DNA of 64,000 nt from Escarpia spicata (taxonomy: Eukaryota; Annelida; Polychaeta; Sabellida; Siboglinidae): positions 26,272,127-26,336,126 of the forward strand of contig OZ023208.1 of NCBI GenBank assembly GCA_963995525.1, written 5' to 3'. Within the stretch, counting starts at the first letter, position 1. Each line of letters begins with the position of its first letter. A program made the position numbers and the translations under genes. Shown piece by piece: positions 25,229 to 51,302 of this stretch. Below the pieces are notes generated by a model that saw only the letters and a list, made by a program, of their open reading frames with translations, was not told the origin of the DNA and searched no databases.

Positions 25229-26134
25229 ATGCCTCTGACGAAGCAGTCAGGTCAGCCGACGGTTCATGTGACGGGAGCACTGGTTTGCCCGTCGCGGAAA
25301 CAAGGCGTGTGTTCTGCAGCAGAGCAGGTGACTGCGACGTCTCGCCACCCGGTTGCCGACACAGATCATCGACAGTGGGAGGTTAACACAGAGAGGCGCC
25401 TTGAAGCTATTGCTGATGCTACCGATGATCCCAGGCGGGAGATGAGAGAGTTGCGGCGGGAGATAAGTTCGGAGATGAGGCTGGATATGAATGAGGTACG
25501 TGAGATGCAACGGGAGATGAGGCTGGAGATGAATGAGGTACGTAAGGTGCGACGGGAGATGCACGATAAAGCAGTTCTGCAGGATGCAGCAAACGCAATC
25601 ACCGAAGAGCACAGGCAGGAGGTACAGCGGCAGATTCCAGTGATGCGGCGAGAGATGCATGAGATGCAGGAGATACAGCGGCAGATTCCCGAGATGCGGC
25701 GAGAGATGCGAGAGATGCGTGAGATGCAGGAGGGACAGTGGCATATTCCAGAGATACGGCGAGAGATGCGTGACATGCGAGAGATGCTACAGGCGTTGCT
25801 GCCGGGTACAGGAAACGTAGCAGCAGCGGCTCCGTCGCTCTGTAGTCTGGAGTCTGACATAGTGGCCCCCGCCCGCCTAAGAGTGGAATCAGCCAGAAGC
25901 CCCATCGATTCAGGTAACGCGGGTTCTTTAAATGTTCTGCTGGAAGTAACCAGAACTCAGAACTCAGAATTAATATATTTGACCTATAAATACGATACAT
26001 ATACAACAAATAACGTAAGTAATAGAAAGGTCGGGAGACTCCCATTAAGATATATAATATCGCTAGCACAGAAGCCACCCCATAAATATAAACAACAACC
26101 AAATTTACATCACACAAATCAGAATATCATATGA
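25229..26134 (+). CDS. Unrecognised Met/Arg/Glu-rich coiled-coil protein (possible exon)
   Basis: This open frame is about 301 residues from the ATG that follows a cttacag acceptor-like site. It begins MPLTKQSGQPTVHVT, as does the decayed copy at 10421. From about residue 60 it is almost entirely heptad-like charged repeats of the type EMRLDMNEVREM, QRQIPEMRREM and REMREMQEGQ, which predicts a long coiled coil. At 25913/25914 is cag|gtaacg, a donor-like site also present in copy 1. Translation beyond it (residues about 229 on) may be intronic read-through. I do not recognise the family; it could be a transposon-associated protein or an exon of a larger gene. Confidence 0.45.
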   Translation: MPLTKQSGQPTVHVTGALVCPSRKQGVCSAAEQVTATSRHPVADTDHRQWEVNTERRLEAIADATDDPRREMRELRREISSEMRLDMNEVREMQREMRLEMNEVRKVRREMHDKAVLQDAANAITEEHRQEVQRQIPVMRREMHEMQEIQRQIPEMRREMREMREMQEGQWHIPEIRREMRDMREMLQALLPGTGNVAAAAPSLCSLESDIVAPARLRVESARSPIDSGNAGSLNVLLEVTRTQNSELIYLTYKYDTYTTNNVSNRKVGRLPLRYIISLAQKPPHKYKQQPNLHHTNQNII

Positions 26135-26824
26135 CTTGTTTTTATAGTTGATAATTACTCAATGTATCATCATGCATACATAATACAAGGACTGATTATA
26201 TGTACTCGTGTACACATTGACGTACATATGGATACTTAGGTATACATTCCAATACGTATTACGAATTGCAAGTGACCAAGGACCACGCATCTACTTGTAT
26301 GTTGGTCGAGACATTGACACTTGGCTATGTGTGAGAAGCCAACACGGCTGACCTGTGGGAAGACGTAGATAAAACTAGGGGTTCTTGATAATGCCAATAT
26401 TGTTAGGTACCCCTCTAAAATATGGCGATGGACTCTCGAAATAAGGGAATAACCGTGTTGATCAACGGTTCGATTATTTTAATATCTATGCAAGTACCCT
26501 TTGAAATAAAGACACCAAAAGGCATTTCGTCTGGAAAATGAACTCCGAATGGTGACAGTAATCTTGAAAGTTGAGAGTTATTCCTTTTAATAAACATGTA
26601 GATAACACTGCCACAATTTATGTACATAATGTTCAAATTGAAAATCACTATTGACACTAGGCCATAACTGTGGTTGTTGTAAGTGCCGTGAGTAGTTAGT
26701 CTTATTTGCTCAAAATGATATATTACTACGAAAACTAAACATGAACCACCAGGATTGACAACTGTCTTGGCAGTGCACCAGATTAACACTATTGTTTAGA
26801 ACAACGGACTTTCAGTCGAGAGAT

Positions 26825-26915
26825 TATTGGTTAATGATAATAATAATAATAATAATGTACTTCTTTTCTTCGTAAATCCTTTGAAACCAAGCTCAGAGAC
26901 GAAGCCACACATGAT
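26825..26915 (-). mobile_element. LINE 3' tail with (aat)n, minus strand
   Basis: An (aat)n tract is followed by taaatcctttgaaacc/aagctcagag, the reverse complement of the 3' end of the LINE at 36.1 kb. It is co-duplicated with 11440-11560. Confidence 0.6.
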
Positions 26916-27249
26916 GGACAATCTCAAATTTGATAAGCAGTATTAAAATTGTCAACATATGTATGAAAACACCAAGGAGCTAAGGTGGATAAACACGATT
27001 ATTAAGGTAAATGTTTAGATGACGGAGAAATTGTGTAATAGTTTCAACTGATTTAACACTAAGAGGGAGGATATTCCAAAGAGTTGGAACAGCAACAGAA
27101 GAGAACTAACACTAGAAAGAGAGAGTTCAACAGAACCGGTGCAGCAAAACACAATTTGTGTACGTGATGTTTTTTACCGCGTTATCTGGGATGTGGAATC
27201 ATTTGTATTAAGGATAAGTGAGATATTACTGTATAGCATTGAGAAATCC

Positions 27250-27600
27250 CTACCTTCATTAATAAAAAGGTAAAGGTAATTTTGATATAGCGCAATATTC
27301 AGTCCTCAGGACTACTCAAAGCCCTTTACACCTTATTCACTGGCAGACTTGTTCAATCGAACACCATCTCGACGTCTCTGGGAAGCATCCAGCCACGTTG
27401 CAATTAATGCGTGAAGACTATACGTACAATAATATCCACCACTTTCTATATTTATGTACTCATTCATACAGCTGAGTAAACGGGAGCAACGTAGAGTGAA
27501 CGAACTTGCCCAAGGTTCGAAACCACTTCACAGGATTCGAACCCGGGTTCTCTTGGTCGAGAGTCCGAAGTTCTAGGCACTGCACCGCTGCGCTCCATTA
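27250..27600 (-). mobile_element. tRNA-derived SINE-like repeat, copy 2
   Basis: The minus-strand reading starts at about 27597 with a tRNA-like head: gagcgcagcggtgcagtg (box-A region), then gggttcgaatcctgtg with a clear box B (GGTTCGAATCC) at about 27533-27545. The body ends with ggtgtaaagggctttg and a tail ending ctttacctttt. The same repeat is at 11885-12205. Confidence 0.65.
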
Positions 27601-27830
27601 GACACCAGTGCATATTCCCGTGACGATACATTTCACAACTATATCAATCACAGATTGTGATTTAACCAGTTGCATCGATCGTTCGATGTAAAAACGTCAC
27701 ACACGTCTACTGCTTCAGCGACTCTTATGAGCGCTATTCAATGATAATAGCACTGCACCAAAAACGCCGACTATCTTGTAACAAAGTGTACCATCTTGTT
27801 GCAACGACAGCCATCATCTCTGCGAACCCA

Positions 27831-42164
<14,334 letters not shown>

Positions 42165-43780
42165 GCTGTGTTATAAAGAACGGACATAAATGTGTTAATT
42201 AATAGCTTATTACACTCACAAAGGTTCACATTTAAGAAGAATGCCAACGAGCGGGTGTTGCAGAGACATCGTTGTTTCTATTGTACGTAACGCACCACCG
42301 TTTCGAGTGAAACTGATAATGAAACGTTTAAAATAGAGTGTGTCTGTACGTAGCGCGGCGTTCGTGTGTTGCACAGTGTATTTATAAAGTACGGTGTTTG
42401 TATGTAGCACGGTGTATTTATATAGTACGCTGTTTGTGTGTATTATTGTGCCCCTAAGTGGCACGGTGTATGTAAGCAACCGGGTGTGTGTGTGTTCGCG
42501 TGTGTGTGTGTGTGTGTGTGTGTGTGTCGCTCTCTGTGTCAGTATGCAACACTGTAAGTATACAGAACGTAATCGTTGCGTGATACATTAAATCGAATCA
42601 TTATTCTAAACATTCTGTAGTTAGTAACAAGTGGACAAGAACATACAGGATCCGTAACGTTTTGCTTACTTATATTCCATATAATAAACGGTATACATGG
42701 CATTCTTCGAGTCTGTATTATCGACTAGTAATTATTACCTTTTTCTTTGTGTCAAACGACTTCTGGTGTCGTTGTTTAGTGGCTACAGTTGTGCCACACG
42801 GTGGACTGGCAACTAACGAGACATTCTCTCGTCAAACATTATTTATTGACAAACATTTACGTGGGCATAATGTGTTTTTGTAAAAGGCAATTTTATATCT
42901 TTCTCTGTGTACTTTCAACGTATTTTATATTCCGACCAAACTTTACGCATTAATATCTTAGCAACGATAGACAAGTTCGACTGGTGGGGCTCTCTGGCGG
43001 CAAAAGTTAGTAGACTTATGAAATAGGCCAAACGTTTGCGTTGCCGCTTTATTGATGTCTTGGTACCACTAATACTAATAAACTACAGAGGTACACAAGC
43101 TGCAGTTTTGTATATTTACTGCACCACCCATATAAAATGTATTAATAACATTTCCGGACATATCGTGCATGAAACTTGTTGGAGATACCTCATAACATCA
43201 ATCATCATGGGCAACTAAAACCTATAATATTTATTGTGCAAAGTACAAAAAACAACAACAGTTTTTAGGTGGATCGATCAATGATTTTACAAAATGTCAA
43301 ATGACGGTTTGGAAAGGTCAGACACACACTCGTCACGACGAAGACAATGTCGTATGCGAAGTCTTTTTTTACAAAATATAAATTCAGAAATATCTACGTA
43401 AATGTTTACCAAATGTGCTGGTCTGTGTCTCAGAGTAACGGAGTCAACAAAGATAAGCTATCCGCTATATAACTGAACAACCATTGGTTGTGTTGAAATG
43501 TGTCTTTGAGAAAGACTTCTTCATTTTTTTAAACTTGCCTTTTCCGAACCTTGCTTTTTTTCAATCACACGTTCATTTGTCACTCACACCCCTCATATTC
43601 CATGCAACCATCCATCACTTGACCGCCTACGTCATTATTCTGTTAAATCTATGAGAGCACTTTGTAAAACGAATTCTTCACTAGAAGGAATACTAATTGT
43701 GTTATGTGTTATGTTTCTCTCTAAGTTGCCACAAAGTACAGCTACGTAATTTCCTCATCGCAGCTACTTTCAGGTCTTCG
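42165..43780. repeat. Paralogous 3' block following channel copy C
   Basis: Third version of the block seen after copies A and B. It includes a (GT)n at 42483-42530. The short ORF seen after A and B around the gccacacggcgg landmark is frame-shifted here, which argues against a conserved small protein. Confidence 0.75.
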
Positions 43781-43965
43781 TTTTATATATATATATATAT
43801 ATATATAATCGTTGATCGAGCCACCTAAAACACTATTGTTATTTTGTACTTGGCCCAGTAACTACTAAGAGGTTTAGTTTCCCATGATGATTGATGTTAT
43901 GAGGTATCTCCAACAAGTCTCATGCATGACATGTCCGGAAATTTTATTAACACAATATGTATATA
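43130..43965. repeat. Inverted duplication, arms about 150 bp
   Basis: 43130-43285 (aacatttccggaca, gttggagatacctcataac, catcaatcatcatggg, tttttaggtggatcgatca) reappears on the opposite strand at 43806-43965 (tgatcgagccacctaaaa, cccatgatgattgatg, gttatgaggtatctcc, tgtccggaaattt). The arms are separated by about 520 bp and differ by small indels, so they came from a local inverted duplication or a fragment of another copy of the 3' block. Confidence 0.85.
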
Positions 43966-43985
43966 TATATATTGTTAATAACATT

Positions 43986-44166
<181 letters not shown>

Positions 44167-44167
44167 G

Positions 44168-44440
44168 TATCCTCTGCCCGATGGTGCCCTTCCAGTACTG
44201 GTCTAGTTCGTCTCTCCACCGTCTCGCCGGTCTTCATCTAGATCATTTCCCTTCGTAAGGTCTCCGGATTGTGCTACGCGATGTCCATCGGTTATCTCGC
44301 AGTCTGCTGATGAGCCCTGCCCAGGTCCACTTCCGTCTTCTGATTTGTTCTATCACCTTTGTCGTCTCTCTTACCCAGATGTTTGCTTTTCTCTCCCGAT
44401 ATGTGATGTTTAACATACTCCTTTCCATATATGTTTGTGC
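44168..44440 (-). mobile_element. RTE-like LINE C-terminal fragment
   Basis: Minus-strand residues ERSMLNITYRERKANIWVRE, KVIEQIRRRKWTWAGLISRL, DNRWTSRSTIRRP, RRWRDELDQYWKG match the C-terminal 'RSML..T..D' region of RTE-type LINEs. A scrap of the same element (cctctgtggtgcccttcc) occurs near 19040. Confidence 0.75.
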
Positions 44441-45046
44441 TGCAGCTAGCTATACGCTATAAAACGAAATATCGTAATATAAATATATATATATATATAC
44501 CCACAATTCGCGGCGCCTACACGTGTTAAACAAAACGTCAGCATCAACGGCTCGTCAAGGCACTGTAATATCAACAGGCAATCCCGAAACGTCACCGTGA
44601 ATAGGCCTTCACGTATCTGTAGTATCAACAGGGTTTCACATTCTGCCGGAAATTGTGAGAACAAAAAAACCGTTAACAAGACTTTTGCTTGTCTCTGCTT
44701 GACATATTATCACTCGCCTTGCCTGTAGATTGGATCTACGTCGGTCACGCATGAACTCCGTCGGTCACGTCGGCCGGCACACGTCCACTCTGCTCAACAC
44801 GCCGCGCTCAGACCTCTTGAGTGCCGGACGTGAGACTGCGGACAGGCAGAGACACTGAGAAGCTGGGAGAGTAGATAAGATGAAATGGCATGAATATTTG
44901 GGGGATTGTTTTCGACATTCAGGCTTCAGACTATTGCTGTCGCAGGACCAACAAATCACCAACATTCGTGCTTCACAAATTCCTTTGTATCAACCTCGTC
45001 CCACACGATTTCTATTTCATATAATTTTGGTTTAATATAACCATAT
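44441..45046. other. Spacer with no recognised feature
   Basis: A short (AT)n at 44483-44500. No ORF with recognisable motifs and no clear repeat. Confidence 0.5.
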
Positions 45047-45565
45047 CACAATGTTACGGAAACGTTGCATGTTAGCTGGGAAGCTTGACAAATACAGAAA
45101 CATTAGGTATTTAAACATACATAAAAAATAACAACCATCAACATGGTTGTACCTTGTAGTAACAACTTGACCCATGGCCTCTATACCCTAAATCCGCCAC
45201 TATCTACAGTGAATAACCGATTTCATTAATTAGAAATATGATATTCATACATTTGTTATGCTTAATGCAAACGTTTTCGATCTAGTCGCTATAAATACAG
45301 TATGTGAACAGAATGCAATATTTGTGTCGAAAATTTGCATTAAATGTCGATTTCCTTTACCTGTACTTCAAAAGCAACGACATTTCAATATCTAAATGGA
45401 TTATGAATATAACACTTCCGTATACAAGCCGGTGACATTTTCGTATCTCGTTATTACACAAAGGCTTTCATTCCATAAAAGTGAGGCAGAATGCGTGTTA
45501 ATTTCAACGGGCGTGTTGATTAGGAAAGTGCTCCATTGGGAAACCGAATAACTCACGTCAGGAGT
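45047..45565. repeat. Duplicon copy 3, left part
   Basis: Matches 23110-23650 (atatcacaatgt, gggaagctt, aatacagaaacattaggta, cttcaaaagcaacgac, ataaaagtgaggcagaatg). It is cut within the stretch preceding aactactgcagcc; that sequence resumes at 51302. Confidence 0.85.
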
Positions 45566-47319
45566 GATACATAGCAGCGATTGTGCTGAGAGACATTTTC
45601 ACAACTATGCGAGACTTCTACAAAAAACAACTTATGACGGGAAAGTCCGCGTTTTACTGGCAGCCCGTGACACGAAAGGTATGTACCGAGTCACGAATGA
45701 CATCACCGGACGTAAACAACCAACAATGCTTCCAGAATGCAACGGCTTACATGAAGATTTGGCGGAACGTTTTCTTGTATATTTCTTCGAAAAGATTACG
45801 AAGATCCGCCGTTCACTGAATCACCGTGACGCGCCACCACCGTTACTGCAAATCGACAACAATCACCACCACCTTTGTACTCGGTCAGCATTTACACCGA
45901 CAACAGCCACAGCTATCGTTCGACTCGTGGACAATTGCCCTTGCAAATCTTGGTCTCTCGACCCTTCACCGTCAGCGCTGTTGAAGACACACACCATCGC
46001 ACCAATTCTGGCGAGTATCGATCATCAGTCTGTCATTGGAATCTGCGACAGTGCCATCTGAAATGAAACATGCGCTGGCTACGCTACTGCTGAATAAAAC
46101 TGGTCTTGATGCAAATGACATTACGAACTACCGCCCTATATCCAATTTCAGCTTTGTGTCAAAGTTGTTACAGAGGCATGTCGCGGCTGACCTTCGGCTT
46201 TACATCAACGAAAACAAACTGCTTGACCCGTTCCAGAGCGCGTATTGTCCGCACCACAGCACCGAAACAGCACTCGTTCGTATTCACGACGATATCATGC
46301 AGGCACTCGACCGTCGAAAAGGAGTAATACTCGTCCTTCTTGATCTTACTGCTGCTTTCGACACTGTGGAACACGCTATACTACTACACGAAATCCATCG
46401 GCATCCGTGACTCAGCGCTGGCGTGGGTAGCATCTTACTTGTCGGACAGAACACTGGCGATACAAATCGGCGATGCAATTTCTCGCTGGCAACGTTGAGT
46501 TATGGTGTGCTTCAGGGATCGGTTCTTGGTCCCTTACTGTTCACAATATACTGTATGCCAATCACTGCCATATTCACTAAACACCTCTTGAAATACCACA
46601 TGTACGCCAATGATACTCAACTCTATGTCGATTTCCCACGTGATCAGCCCTGGGACGCAATGCTACTCGCCGTATCGAGCAATGCACCATCGACATAAAA
46701 CGTTGGATGGCGAACCATCAACTGTTACTAAATTAGGAAAAGACCAAAACAATTGTCTTCTATACACCTAACACCAAAGTGCCACCTGCAGTTACGAGAA
46801 TCGATGTGTGTGGGTGTGACATCACGCCTCAGCCGACAGTACGAGACATCGGCGTTTTCTAGGACAGTGGACTGGATATGTCGGTGCACGTTGCTCGTAC
46901 GTGCCAGGCGGCATATTTTCAGCTGCACAACAGCGCCAAGATACGACATTGCCTGACCGTTGATGCATGTAAAACCATCGTTCATGTTCTAGTGACCTCA
47001 AAGCTGGACTACGGAAAAGCGGTGTTGTTTAGCATCAACGAGCGATTGCTACAGAGATTGCAACGGGTGCAAAATTCAGCGGCGCGTGTAGTAACGCAGC
47101 AAAGACGCCGAGATCACCTCCACATCACGCCTGTGTTGATCACACTACACTGGTTGCCCGTTCGATGGCGTATAACATACGACATACTGGTGTTGACGTT
47201 CCTAGCGATGCACGACCTCGCGCCCGAATACATCGCTGACATGATTGTTGAATACACGCCGGGCCGTCAGCTTCGCTCCGCCGCAAGCCGTCACCTGAGA
47301 GTACCCCGCCACAATTAAA
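45566..47319 (+). mobile_element. CR1/L2-like LINE, RT to thumb part (interrupted copy)
   Basis: Residues HALATLLLNKTGLDANDITN, YRPISNFSFVSKLLQR, FQSAYCPHHSTETALVRIHD, VLLDLTAAFDTVEHA (motif A), YGVLQGSVLGPLLFTIY, KYHMYANDTQLYVDF (box reads YAND), SKLDYGKAVLF, LITLHWLPVRWRITYDILVL and RQLRSAASRHLRVPRHN. Several stops and frame changes are present. The upstream part (45566-46030) fits the linker before the RT. The ORF stops abruptly at 47319; its C-terminus and 3' tail are found at 50870-51302. Confidence 0.82.
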
Positions 47320-47339
47320 AATAATTAGGCAAATCCTCA

Positions 47340-48300
47340 AAAAGTGCTTTATTTTAGGAGTTTAAATGGCCCCCCTATACACACCCAAATGTTATATCGT
47401 TGGAAAGCCCTACATCTCCCCGTCACGATTAGGCCTGCCGTAGAGTTGCCAAGTGGTGCAGTAAGCGTGAATCCAATTTCAAACAAGGTCACCATCAAAT
47501 GATCAATTTTAGAAATTGGGCGCTTCCGAAAACTTCCTAATATTACAATGGCTATCTAGCTACTTTATGTAAATAGAAAATGGCCAAGTCATATATTGTT
47601 GGAAAGCGTATTGTCGCCTCTTCAAGACAGTGTACGACATGCTGTTGTATCGAGGAATGATAAGAGTGACGACAAGGTCAAACAAGGTCACCCATCAAAT
47701 GACGAATATTCGAAAGTTTACAATTCCGCGAACATCATGAAGTTACATTGACTGTGTTTCTACTTCACGACTACGGACACTACATATACTTTTAGAAAGG
47801 ACAATTTCTCCCCGTCAAAATGCCGTATGACGTGGCGCTGTGAGGTGAAGCAATTTGTGTGGAGCGGTGTTCAAACAGGGTAACCATCAATTGATGAATG
47901 TTAGAAATTGCGCTATTCCGCAAACGTTACACAATTTCATTGGTTGCGTATATCTAAGTCACCTACATACTCATGGCCATGTCATAAACCATTGGAAAGC
48001 ATCATTTCTCGCCGTGAAAAGGAGGTACAAAGTCGAACCATCGAGCGACGCAGTACCCGTGTAGTGAAGGTCAAACAAGGTCACCATGAAATTCTTAATA
48101 TTCAAAATTACGCCATTCCATAAACATTATAGAATTACAATGTTTGTCTATGTATGTGTTAATGTACACAAGGCAACACAATATACCATTGGAAAACGTA
48201 TTGTATCCCCGTCAAAATGGGGTATTACATGGTACTGTTTAACAGAGCTACAATTATGTAAAACGGACGTTGAACGATCAACATCGATGCAGTTACCATT
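47340..48300. repeat. Diverged tandem repeat, about 190-210 bp units
   Basis: Each unit contains a 'caaggtcaccatcaaatga' core, an 'aaattgcgctattccg' segment, then 'ttggaaagc..t.tctccccgtcaaaatg'. Cores lie near 47481, 47690, 47880 and 48075, plus a partial unit at the left edge. An inverted unit lies at about 50700-50850. Confidence 0.85.
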
Positions 48301-48429
48301 TATGTTTCACAACACCTTGAAAATCGAGCAATTTTCTTTTCATTTTGTATCTGCAAAATATTCAATCATCTCAAAGGATTGCACATTGATGAGTCAATTT
48401 GCTGAGGCTACTAGAAACATTTTACCCAC

Positions 48430-50545
48430 CTTTACTTTCTATTCACTGTCTTCGTCGTCATCGTCGCGTATAACGTCTTGGTCGCCAGTCGAACGTGGGT
48501 TTCCACAGTTTCCATTCCCATGACATGTGCACAGCTCTGTGCAACACAAACTGTTCTGACTGCATGAACAATTGATTGTGCAGCGAGTTCTACTTCTACT
48601 ACAGATGAGTCATCTGACGCCATTGGACCTTTGAAGAAGACAGGTACAAATTTGTCATTCTTTCTCTCCCATTCATGCTGCAGTGGGGACCCAGTATTTG
48701 GCTTGGCGACATGTGACGACGTCGTTTGCCACTGTGCCCGTCATGCATGTTCCTCGAAACTTGCTTCACATTGGGGAAGCGTCGCCAACGACCTGTCCTT
48801 GTTGATAAGCATCAGCCGCAAACGGTTGAGTTTGATGTGTGAACTCTTCCTTGTGTCCCTTAGGTGTACAACGCTGCTGTGAATGCCCGCGCTGCTGATA
48901 GTGCAGCCTCTTTATCGCTGTTTCCTACGTCAGCAATATTGATGAAGTGGCCTGCCCCCTTCTGCATAACAACGTTGAAAACAGATTTTTTCCCAATTCC
49001 AAACAGGGAAGAAACTGAGTCACACCATGTTAGTGAATGCATGGCGGGAAGTATGTTGCAGAACTGCGGACCGAGTGCAGTACAAATCGAATGCACAGGT
49101 ACAAAGCAGCGCCTGTCTGTGGTGCTGGTGCTGGTGCCAGTTTCAATCCACATGTTGACTGTATTCGCCATTTTGGGAAAGTAGTATGCAGCAAGCACTA
49201 ATACATCTGTGTCTGGTGACTTAATTATTACGGTTCCTAGAACACCACATGCTCTGAAGTCTGCATCAGCAAAACCAGCATGCAGAAGCATCCTGGTGTC
49301 AGCTTCTTCTTGTGTACTGGCAACGTGTCGTCTTCTACACCTCGACTACTGATGGATTTCACTACCTCACCAACTGCGAAGCCTCCAACAACCAGGAGTG
49401 TACACGTTGTGTGTGCTTCCAGCCACTGGGATGCATGACTGACCACATATTCACAAAGAAAGTTCACTAGTGATTGCTTGTTGGGTGTAACATTGAGGAA
49501 CCTTTTCCATGGAGGTACTGGGCGCCCACCAATCACCTGGTACTGCTTGCAAACAGATGTTGATCCTACGCGGCGGTCCTTTTCAGCAGTTTTCACAGAG
49601 TTGTCGTCATTATATCTATCAAACGCTTCCACAACTGTGTCAGCTCTCTGAAATCCTGTCAGAAGTTGCCTGAAGTATGCTACCGCTAATGCATCAAATG
49701 AATTTAATTGGTCCCTCTTCATCATTTGAATGACGGCTATGGCATCCCTAATATATACTGTGGTTGCAGTGGTGCTGCTCGCCTTGAGCTTCTAGTTGAT
49801 GGCCCAGTTCCGTTTCGTTAGTTTTCCGCATTATACCATCAGCATGAAAAATGGCCATCGGCACTGGCCCTATCGGATGGCCGAGAACGGTGGCCATAGA
49901 AACATTATATCTGCACCCCGCCAACGACAGGGCTCTGCGGAACACAATCTCTGGACTAACAGCTGCTGTCACAACTCCTCCCTTCCCACATTTCAACTTG
50001 GTCTTTTTCGCCATGTCAGCAAATGTTATCAGGTCTGTCTGTAGAAGCTGCACGGTTCACCTGATTCAAGTGCGCCATGCACAAATCTCTCCAGCTTCTC
50101 CTCCCCAGCACCTACGATTTTGAGGAGCGAATGTTGCACATCCAGTGTTGCATGCAGCCCCGTAGATAAGTTGATGTGTACATCTGGGTGAAATTCAGGG
50201 TCGAACGGATTGGTCATGTTGTTAACAGCATGCCTGGTTAGAGGTCTCATATGCTCGTCATCCCTCTTCAGTGTGGATACCTGTACGTCTTTGTGATCCT
50301 TGTCTTCAGTACTTGTGTGGACAAACCACTCCTTTCTCGCATTGCTTTAGCATATTCACTCATGATGTGCCTCGTCAATGTCCACCTGACGAGTGGTGGC
50401 TTCTTTCTAGTCAGTCCGACTGTACCACTGCTTCCCTTTGCACCTCTGATGACTGTTGTCTCTGAGCCCATGTCGCTCCAGATCGCACTGGAACTATCTC
50501 TTGAATCAAACTGTAGAGTGCAGGGCCACAAGGACACTGTGTTAT
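48430..50545 (-). pseudogene. Decayed member of a widespread animal protein family of unknown function (EADTR..SPDTDVLVL type)
   Basis: Collinear segments read on the minus strand: RPLTRHAVNNMTNPFDP and LLKIVGAGEEKLERFVHGAL (50250-50029); ITFADMAKKTKLKCGKGG, SPEIVFRRALSLAGCR, PIGPVPMAIFHADGIMRKTN (50053-49748); RADTVVEAFDRYNDDNSVK, YQVIGGRPVPPWKRFLNV (49725-49237); then STQEEADTRMLLHA crossing a frame change near 49300, and VIIKSPDTDVLVLAAYYFPK, ALGPQFCNILPAMHSLTWCD, SLFGIGKKSVFNVVM (49291-48860). I recognise the motif order from multicopy uncharacterised proteins in cnidarians, molluscs and other animals. The conserved acidic residues would fit a PIN/FEN-like nuclease fold, but that is inference. 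At least three frame breaks. Confidence 0.65.
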
Positions 50546-50869
50546 AACTGTTGACGACGGTGCATATTATTCGTACAATTTTCTTGCAATATATAAACAC
50601 CGTTAATATATGTTTTATATGCATTTCCCCAAATGGTATATGAAGAGGCATTATGCACGTAGGCAAATAGTTACGCAACCATTATAAACCTAGGCCTACA
50701 ACGATTGTGGAATGGTGTAATTTTGAACAGTCATCATTTGATAGTGACCTTGTTTGATATTCACTATATACATAATGCTCCATTTAATAGTTATAGGTTA
50801 TACCTCATTGTAACGGGAAGACAGCAAGCTTCCCACAGGTGTATAAATGGTCATCAATAATTAGGTAAC

Positions 50870-51302
50870 ATAATTAATGATTTGCCGGACTGTCTGCGCC
50901 TGATAGACTCTCTTGAACATTTTAAGTCACGTTTGAAAACATATATTTTTACAGCCGTATTTGTCGACTACTTGTAGCATGTATTATATTGAATTGATCT
51001 TAATTATAGGTAGTTTTTCAATATTAATATTTTAGTACTAATTATTTACTTATCCTATTTTATTATTTATTAATTATTTTACTTAATATTAATTTATTAT
51101 GGATAAGTTAGGCTTATGCATTACGAGTGTTAGAAGCCTTACATTTTTACACAATATTTTACGAATCTTATGTAATCAGCTTACCGTGTAAGCTCGAACA
51201 ATTGTATATTTATATTTTAACAAAGTTGTATTTTTATGTGTCTCTGAGCAGAATTATATACCGTATATACGGCGCTTTATAAATAACATTATTATTATTA
51301 TA
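50870..51302 (+). mobile_element. LINE C-terminus and 3' end (second half of the interrupted copy)
   Basis: Residues NDLPDCLRLIDSLEHFKSRL, then KTYIFTAVF and a stop at about 50974, the usual CR1/L2 C-terminal pattern. The 3' UTR ends tatacggcgctttataaat and (att)n, then duplicon sequence resumes at 51302. Confidence 0.75.

Larger units (their letters stand above)
23105..27750. repeat. Duplicon copy 2 (upstream of channel copy C)
   Basis: Left end gatatcacaatgtaacg is shared with 45047. From about 23460 on it also matches 8640-12350. Its right flank joins the first exon of the intact channel gene. Homology to the third copy resumes at 28395-28800 and 30345-31850, inside intron 1 and exon 2 of the channel. 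This is the most complete version of the unit. Confidence 0.8.
47320..50865. mobile_element. 3.5-kb element with long inverted ends, nested in the LINE
   Basis: The element splits the LINE between LRVPRH and NDLPDCLRLIDSLEHFKSRL. 'aataattagg' is present at both edges (47320-47329 and 50856-50865), a candidate 10-bp TSD. The right 150 bp (50700-50850), read in reverse, resemble the left end: tatacacacc.., a gttggaaagc/gtgggaagc block, ctccccgtcac / cttcccgttac, then tcaaacaaggtcac(c/t)atcaaatga. The left end carries this about 200-bp unit about five times, the right end about once. The inside holds a decayed minus-strand gene (48430-50545). This looks like a DNA-transposon-like unit with subrepeat-built TIRs. 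No transposase motif was recognised. Confidence 0.6.

Noticed and set aside
25247..25905. Minus-strand ORFs of 165, 179 and 172 codons opposite the coiled-coil ORF
   Set aside because: They mirror the repetitive codons of the plus-strand ORF (Ser/Ile/Arg and Leu/His/Pro repeats) and lack splice context or motifs.
48086..48523. 145-codon ORF on the plus strand in the tandem-repeat region
   Set aside because: It overlaps diverged repeat units and the end of the minus-strand gene; no motifs.
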